A stretch of 47,593 bases of DNA, taken from a bacterium (lineage in GTDB: Bacteria > Bacteroidota > Bacteroidia > Bacteroidales > Muribaculaceae). Position 1 is the first letter of the stretch; each line of letters begins with the position of its first letter. The stretch is from contig JAAVBX010000005.1 in the NCBI GenBank assembly GCA_014802625.1, forward strand, positions 72,000 through 119,592, read 5' to 3'. Below, piece after piece: positions 42,932 through 47,593 of this stretch. The notes under the pieces are model-generated. The model had not been told where the DNA came from, did no database searches, and was given only the letters and a program-made list of their open reading frames with translations. Both the position numbers and the translations under genes were made by a program.

Positions 42932-44328
42932 CAATATTCGCAGTTTTTCGGATAACGCGGGAAAGGAATCACGTCACGGATATTCTGCATTCCGGTCACG
43001 AAGAGCACGAGGCGTTCGAAACCGAGACCGAATCCGGAGTGAGGCACTGTGCCGAAGCGGCGGGTGTCGAGATACCAGTCCATGCCCTCGATGCCGATTT
43101 CATTGATACGGCCCTGAAGCTTGTCGAGGTTCTCCTCACGCTGCGATCCGCCGATAATCTCGCCGATTTTCGGGAAGAGCACGTCCATGGCGCGCACCGT
43201 CTTTCCATCATCATTGAGCTTCATATAGAAGGCCTTGATCTCCTTCGGGTAGTCGGTGAGGATGACGGGTTTCTTGAAATGCTCCTCCACGAGATAACGT
43301 TCATGTTCGGAAGCGAGGTCGACACCCCAGTAGACGGGGAATTCAAATTTCTTACCGCTCTCCTCAAGGATACGGATACCCTCGGTGTAGGGGAGACGGA
43401 CGAAATCATTCTCGACTACGAATTTCAGACGCTCGGGCAGCTCCTTGTCGAAATGCTCGGCCAGAAACTCGATATCATCCTTGCAATGTTCGAGAGCGTA
43501 GGAGATACAATACTTGATGAACTCCTCGGCGAGGTCCATATTATCCTCGATTTCATAGAAAGCCATTTCAGGCTCGATCATCCAGAACTCCGAGAGGTGG
43601 CGCGGAGTATTGGAATTCTCGGCACGGAATGTGGGGCCGAAGGTATAGATACATCCCAGAGCCGTCGCGCCCAGCTCACCTTCGAGCTGACCCGAAACTG
43701 TGAGGGAGGCCATCTTGCCGAAGAAATCCTTCGAATAATCCACATTTCCCTCCTTGTCGACCGGCACCTCATTGAGGGGGAGGGTCGTCACCTGGAACTG
43801 CGCGCCCGCACCCTCAGCGTCAGAGGCCGTGATAAGTGGAGTGTGGAAATAATAGAAGCCCTTGTCGTTGAAGAATTTATGGATTGCATAAGCCAGAGCG
43901 TGGCGAATGCGGAGCACAGCCGAGAAATAATTCGTGCGCGGACGCAGATGAGCCTTCTCGCGCAGGAATTCGAGGGAGTGTCCCTTCTTCTGGAGGGGAT
44001 AAGTCTCCGGGTCGGCGGTGCCGTAGACCTGAAGTTCCTCGGCCTGAATCTCTACATTCTGACCCTTACCCTGCGACTCCACGAGCAGACCCTGCACATG
44101 GATCGAGGCTCCCGTGGTGACGGGGCGGAGCTGCTCTTCGGAGAATTTCGCCAGATCGAAAACGATCTGGAGCGACTTGACGGAGGAACCGTCGTTGAGG
44201 GCCACGAACTGGACATACTTGTTGCCACGGCGTGAGCGTACCCAGCCCTTGACATCGACGGTCTTGCCGATGAATTCGGCGGGGTCGTTTATAAGTTTCG
44301 CAACCAATGTGCGGCGTATATCTTGCAT
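42931..44328 (-). CDS. asnS: Asparaginyl-tRNA synthetase
   Basis: A 465-residue class IIb synthetase charging tRNA-Asn. The N-terminal OB-fold anticodon domain (about 15-120) includes [23 protein letters not shown]. The catalytic core has motif 2 [22 protein letters not shown] and motif 3 [23 protein letters not shown], near the C-terminus. The ending [10 protein letters not shown] fits the AsnRS family. It is 19 nt downstream of rluB and joined to the lnb-like gene by a 1-nt overlap. Confidence 0.95.
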   Translation of the reverse strand: MQDIRRTLVAKLINDPAEFIGKTVDVKGWVRSRRGNKYVQFVALNDGSSVKSLQIVFDLAKFSEEQLRPVTTGASIHVQGLLVESQGKGQNVEIQAEELQVYGTADPETYPLQKKGHSLEFLREKAHLRPRTNYFSAVLRIRHALAYAIHKFFNDKGFYYFHTPLITASDAEGAGAQFQVTTLPLNEVPVDKEGNVDYSKDFFGKMASLTVSGQLEGELGATALGCIYTFGPTFRAENSNTPRHLSEFWMIEPEMAFYEIEDNMDLAEEFIKYCISYALEHCKDDIEFLAEHFDKELPERLKFVVENDFVRLPYTEGIRILEESGKKFEFPVYWGVDLASEHERYLVEEHFKKPVILTDYPKEIKAFYMKLNDDGKTVRAMDVLFPKIGEIIGGSQREENLDKLQGRINEIGIEGMDWYLDTRRFGTVPHSGFGLGFERLVLFVTGMQNIRDVIPFPRYPKNCEY

Positions 44329-44347
44329 AACAATAAAAAAGATTAAA

Positions 44348-45874
44348 TCATTCGAACGAACCCATACGCAGGAAGTTGACCTCCTCCTGAGTGAGATAGC
44401 GCCAGCGGCCGCGCGGGAGATTCTTCTTTGTCAGACCGGCGAAATAGACGCGGTCGAGTTTCGTGACACGATATCCGAGATGCTCGAAAATGCGGCGCAC
44501 GATACGATTGCGTCCCGAGTGGATCTCGATACCGGCCTGATTGCGGGCGTCGGCCACATAGCTGACGGCGTCGGCGTGGATTTCACCGTCGTCGAGCTCG
44601 ATTCCGTCGGCGATGCGCTGCATATCCTCCTCGGCGATTTCCTTATCGGTCCAGACGTGATAGATTTTCTTCTTGACGAATTTGGGGTGGGTGAGTTTGG
44701 AGGCGAGGTCGCCGTCATTTGTGAGCAGGAGCACACCGGTGGTGTTGCGGTCAAGACGGCCTACGGGATAGATGCGCTCGCGGCAGGCATTCTTGACAAG
44801 ATCGAGCACGGTCAGACGTCCGTTGGGGTCATCTGATGTGGTGACGCAATCCTTCGGTTTGTTGAGGAGGACGTAGCACTTGCGCTCGGGAGTCACCACC
44901 TTGTCGTCGAATTCCACGACATCCTTGGGTGTGATCTTGACACCGAGTTCGGTGACGACGTTGCCGTTGACCTTCACCTTACCGCTCGTGATGAATTCAT
45001 CAGCCTCGCGGCGGGAGCAGATACCGGCGTTAGCCATAAATTTGTTGAGGCGAATCTCCATGTTGGGATCGATAGCCTCCATCTCATATTCAATCTGTCG
45101 GGGGCGCGGAATGAAAGTGCGGTTCTGCTGGTTGTTGCGGTTGAAGCCACCCTGGTTGCCACGCTGGTTATTACGGTTCTGGTAGCCGCCCTGCTGATTG
45201 TTGCGGGGCTGGTAGCCGCCCTGCTGGTTGTTACGGTTCTGGTAGCCGCCCTGCTGATTGTTGCGGGGCTGATAGCCGCCCTGCTGATTGTTGCGGGGCT
45301 GGTAACCGCCCTGCTGGTTGTTGCGGGGCTGATAACCCCCCTGATTGTTGCGGGGCTGATAGCCGCCCTGATTGTTGCGGGGCTGATAGCCGCCCTGCTG
45401 ATTGTTGCGGGGCTGGTAACCGCCCTGATTGTTGCGGGGCTGATAACCGCCCTGATTATTGCGGGGCTGATAACCGCCCTGGTTGTTACGGGGCTGGTAG
45501 CCTCCCTGATTGTTGCGGGGCTGATAGCCGCCCTGCTGACGGTTATAGTTGCCGTAGTTATTCTGATGACGGGGCTGATAGCCACCCTGCTGCTGTTCGC
45601 CATCGTTGCCCTCGCGGTGATAATTGTTGCGGGGCTGATAGCCGTTGTCGCGACGCTGATAAGGCTGGTAGGCATTTTCGCGACGCTGATAGGGCTGATA
45701 GGACTGCTGGCGGGGCTGATAGCCTGATGTGGAAGATGAATCCGCCGCAGTATCGGCGGAAGAGTCGGAAGAGCCCTGATTGAGGGGACGATAACGGTTT
45801 TCCTGGTCGTTTGAGTCGATCGAAGCGTTCAAGGAACCTATACGAGGTCTTTTAGGTTTTTTCTCTGATTCCAT
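44348..45874 (-). CDS. rluB: Pseudouridine synthase RluB family with long GGYQPRNNQ repeat N-terminus
   Basis: A 508-residue protein. The C-terminal 240 residues are a complete RsuA/RluB pseudouridine synthase: S4 RNA-binding domain ([19 protein letters not shown], from about residue 272) and the catalytic motif [16 protein letters not shown] with Asp375. It isomerises a uridine in 23S rRNA. The N-terminal about 265 residues are low complexity: a charged/Ser-rich start, Tyr-Gln-rich YQPYQRR units, then 13 tandem GGYQ(P/N)RNNQ(Q) repeats. Such RG/NQ-rich tails bind RNA in other proteins; here that is inference. It heads the rluB-asnS-lnb-AP operon. Confidence 0.9.
   Translation of the reverse strand: MESEKKPKRPRIGSLNASIDSNDQENRYRPLNQGSSDSSADTAADSSSTSGYQPRQQSYQPYQRRENAYQPYQRRDNGYQPRNNYHREGNDGEQQQGGYQPRHQNNYGNYNRQQGGYQPRNNQGGYQPRNNQGGYQPRNNQGGYQPRNNQGGYQPRNNQQGGYQPRNNQGGYQPRNNQGGYQPRNNQQGGYQPRNNQQGGYQPRNNQQGGYQNRNNQQGGYQPRNNQQGGYQNRNNQRGNQGGFNRNNQQNRTFIPRPRQIEYEMEAIDPNMEIRLNKFMANAGICSRREADEFITSGKVKVNGNVVTELGVKITPKDVVEFDDKVVTPERKCYVLLNKPKDCVTTSDDPNGRLTVLDLVKNACRERIYPVGRLDRNTTGVLLLTNDGDLASKLTHPKFVKKKIYHVWTDKEIAEEDMQRIADGIELDDGEIHADAVSYVADARNQAGIEIHSGRNRIVRRIFEHLGYRVTKLDRVYFAGLTKKNLPRGRWRYLTQEEVNFLRMGSFE
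45165..45540 (-). repeat. In-frame 27/30-bp tandem repeat in rluB
   Basis: Thirteen imperfect copies of a unit encoding GGYQPRNNQ or [10 protein letters not shown], on the plus strand seen as TGATTGTTGCGGGGCTG blocks. Unit length alternates between 27 and 30 bp, always keeping frame. Near-identical neighbours imply recent expansion by slippage or recombination. Confidence 0.88.
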
Positions 45875-46052
45875 ATTAGAATAATGTTTTTTGTCGGTTT
45901 AGAGGGCACACGGCATCTCTGCCTGAGCCCGGGCCATGCCGGCGGAGCTTTCTTTTGTGAATTGTCTCGTTAATTATAAAATATTGTAAAAAATTATAAC
46001 CGGTATATAAAAAACGCGCGGTCCCGCATAATCGGGGGCGTGTATTTGGATG

Positions 46053-46060
46053 CAAAGATA
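46053..46060 (-). promoter_or_regulatory. Likely -7 box of the rluB operon promoter
   Basis: TATCTTTG on the minus strand. The -33 region is poor. The leader to the ATG at 45874 is about 170 nt and includes a CGGCAT/ATGCCG stem around 45908-45940. Confidence 0.5.
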
Positions 46061-46068
46061 ATAATAAA

Positions 46069-46099
46069 TTGGTAAAAACCGTAATATTTAGTAACTTTG
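46069..46099 (+). promoter_or_regulatory. Promoter of the transsulfuration genes
   Basis: TTGG (46069-46072), 19 nt, TAACTTTG (46092-46099). It is divergent from and adjacent to the rluB promoter. The leader is about 60 nt. Confidence 0.55.
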
Positions 46100-46165
46100 T
46101 TTAGAAATTTTGGATTCTTAGAGGTCTGAAAGTATAAAAACAGCTGAAATCAACCGTAAATTCCC

Positions 46166-47353
46166 ATGCAAAAGAGCACTCAAGCCATTCACACTAAATA
46201 TCCGCGTCAAGACGCCTACGGAGCGTTGGCGATGCCGGTCTATCACTGTCTCGCCTACGAGTTTCCCGACCATCAGACAATGATCGACTCATTCACTCAG
46301 GTCAGCGACGATCCCGATTACTCGCGGGTGACCAACCCTACGGTGATTCACTTCGAGCGCATCATCCGGCAATTGTCCGGCGGAGCTGATGTAGTGGCCT
46401 TCACATCCGGCATGGCGGCCATATCGGCAGCCGTCATGGCTGTGGTGTCGGCGGGAAAACGCATCGTGACGTCGCGTCATCTCTTCGGCAACACTTATCT
46501 GTTGCTGACGCGCACGCTGGCACGCTTCGGAGTGGAAACCGTATTGGTGGATCTGACCGACCTCGACGCTGTCCGCGACGCCGTTGACGACAAGACCTGC
46601 TGCATATATCTGGAGACAGTCACGAATCCGCAGATGGAGGTGGCCGATATACGAGCTCTCGCCGACATCGCCCATTCGGCAGGGGCAGCCCTGTTGGCCG
46701 ACACCACGATGGTGCCCTTCATCTATACGGATTCCCGGGCTTTAGGAATCGATGTCGAGATACTGTCAAGCACGAAATACCTCAGCGGCGGAGCCACCTC
46801 CCTCGGTGGCATCGTGATAGACTACGGCACATATCCCGGTGTCGGAGAAGCGCTCCGGAAGGATATACTCATGAATCTCGGAGGCTACATGACGCCGCAC
46901 GCCGCATATATGCAGACTCTCGGCCTTGAGACGCTCGCTACCCGCTATGAGGCGCAGGAGGCCAACGCGCTGAATGTGGCCCGTGTGCTCGACGGGCGCG
47001 GCGACATTGAGGTATGTTATCCGGGACTGCCATCGAATCCCTACCATACACTTGCCCGGGAACAGTTCGGCGGTCGCTTCGGCGCGATGCTGACTCTGAC
47101 GTTGCCCTCGAAAGAGGCATGCTTCAGATTCATCGACGAATTGCAACTCGTACGCCGGGCCACAAATCTGTTTGACAACAAAACCCTCGCCATACATCCG
47201 GCCAGCACGATCTTCGGCACACTTGACGACGCCACCCGCGAGGCGATGGATGTCAGCGATCGCCTGATACGCCTGAGCATCGGGCTCGAAGCTCCCGAAG
47301 ATATACTGGCCGACCTCAACCGGGCCCTCGACAAGGCATTGGCACCGGACTGA
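46166..47353 (+). CDS. PLP-dependent transsulfuration enzyme (cystathionine gamma-synthase / methionine gamma-lyase family)
   Basis: A 395-residue fold-type I PLP enzyme of the Cys/Met metabolism family. The PLP lysine is Lys204 in SSTKYLSGG. Other motifs are YSRVTNPTVIHFERII, FTSGMAAISAAVMAVV, LETVTNPQMEVADI (PLP-phosphate and ring contacts) and the C-terminal IRLSIGLEAPEDILADL. Members make cystathionine or homocysteine, or degrade methionine; they are hard to tell apart by eye. The next gene, 21 nt downstream, is a PatB/MalY C-S lyase. The pair would be consistent with cystathionine synthesis and cleavage toward methionine. Confidence 0.88.
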   Translation: MQKSTQAIHTKYPRQDAYGALAMPVYHCLAYEFPDHQTMIDSFTQVSDDPDYSRVTNPTVIHFERIIRQLSGGADVVAFTSGMAAISAAVMAVVSAGKRIVTSRHLFGNTYLLLTRTLARFGVETVLVDLTDLDAVRDAVDDKTCCIYLETVTNPQMEVADIRALADIAHSAGAALLADTTMVPFIYTDSRALGIDVEILSSTKYLSGGATSLGGIVIDYGTYPGVGEALRKDILMNLGGYMTPHAAYMQTLGLETLATRYEAQEANALNVARVLDGRGDIEVCYPGLPSNPYHTLAREQFGGRFGAMLTLTLPSKEACFRFIDELQLVRRATNLFDNKTLAIHPASTIFGTLDDATREAMDVSDRLIRLSIGLEAPEDILADLNRALDKALAPD

Positions 47354-47374
47354 ATCAGCAGACACGATACATTC

Positions 47375-47593
47375 ATGGAATACAATTTTGACGAGATAAT
47401 AGAGCGTCGGGGAAGCGGCGCCCTTAAATATGACGCGCTCGGGGAGAGATACGGCACCCCGGATCTCCTGCCGTTGTGGGTGGCCGATATGGATTTCGCG
47501 ACACCCCCCTTCATAATGGAAGCCCTGAGAGAGCGTCTTGATCATCCGATACTTGGGTATACGGTTGAACCTGCGGGTTACCGACCCTCCATC
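47375..47593 (+). CDS. PatB/MalY-type C-S lyase (cystathionine beta-lyase), N-terminal part
   Basis: The first 73 codons lie in the window; the gene runs off the right edge. MEYNFDEIIERRGSGALKYD followed by LPLWVADMDFATPPFIMEAL and HPILGYT are the hallmark N-terminal segments of MalY/PatB, fold-type I PLP enzymes that cleave cystathionine and related thioethers. It follows the transsulfuration gene by 21 nt and is probably in the same transcript. The PLP lysine region is not visible. Confidence 0.9.
   Translation, partial: MEYNFDEIIERRGSGALKYDALGERYGTPDLLPLWVADMDFATPPFIMEALRERLDHPILGYTVEPAGYRPSI

Noticed and set aside
43039..44235. A 398-codon open frame opposite asnS
   Set aside because: Fully antisense to asnS, with the same compositional artefact and no promoter.
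45165..45540. Regular 27/30-bp repeats resembling a CRISPR array
   Set aside because: Units are contiguous, vary by codons and keep the rluB frame. There are no unique spacers and no cas genes.
45875..46165. Possible SAM riboswitch before the transsulfuration genes
   Set aside because: The plus-strand leader is only about 60 nt and shows no four-way-junction-like pairing. The structured part belongs to the rluB leader on the other strand.

Overview
The window is a gene-dense stretch of a bacterial chromosome from the order Bacteroidales, most likely a Muribaculaceae (S24-7)-type gut commensal. The family-level placement is inference. It rests on Bacteroidetes-type promoters (TTTG, about 20 nt, TAnnTTTG) before many genes, a type IX secretion sorting domain, and lineage-typical families (DUF3467, DUF3256, DUF4105/Lnb, GYF_2-CD225, Bacteroidetes-length SecA). 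No rRNA, tRNA, CRISPR array or complete insertion sequence was seen.

Layout: 1-3600 carries the start of cysS, a DUF3467 protein, and the overlapping minus-strand operon rsmF-like / tcdA / lolD. 3600-5900 is a disturbed zone. Three copies of a roughly 70-bp GC-rich repeat with a GACGCGAA/TTCGCGTC palindrome surround an AT-richer ATPase-DUF234 (PD-(D/E)XK-like) gene, followed by the internally deleted relic of an AraJ-type MFS transporter. 5950-11736 is a two-gene starch operon: a secreted GLUG-repeat protein with a type IX signal, then a 1382-residue protein with two complete GH13 amylase domains and a CBM26-like module. 11740-12700 holds two large mutually inverted palindromic repeat clusters on either side of a flavin reductase gene.

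12700-22913 is housekeeping: a small membrane protein, DUF389 transporter-like protein, yaaA, an RsmI-like methylase, a YycJ/WalJ-type MBL hydrolase, a lipoprotein, the greA-hit-sufE-POT transporter operon and a C69 dipeptidase. 22914-28610 is an AT-richer accessory island: a decayed reading frame, a two-gene module of a 59-residue protein plus GNAT enzyme that looks like a toxin-antitoxin pair, a small secreted protein, and a type II restriction-modification pair (MvaI/BcnI-like endonuclease and C5-cytosine methyltransferase with a large insertion).

28626-47593 returns to core functions: acyl-CoA synthetase, DUF3256-gltX, a DEAD-box helicase, gluQ, a GYF_2/CD225 protein, secA, and a four-gene operon of rluB (with a 13-copy [13 protein letters not shown] repeat tail), asnS, a DUF4105/Lnb lipoprotein acyltransferase and an alkaline-phosphatase-fold protein whose active site looks degenerate. 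The window closes with a transsulfuration pair (cystathionine gamma-synthase/lyase family plus PatB/MalY C-S lyase).

The most promising items for new biology are the GNAT module with an unrecognised small partner, the inverted CCATAGA-type hairpin clusters, the restriction endonuclease with an extra N-terminal domain beside a C5 methyltransferase, the double-GH13 amylase with its T9SS partner, and the AP-superfamily protein lacking its metal ligands.
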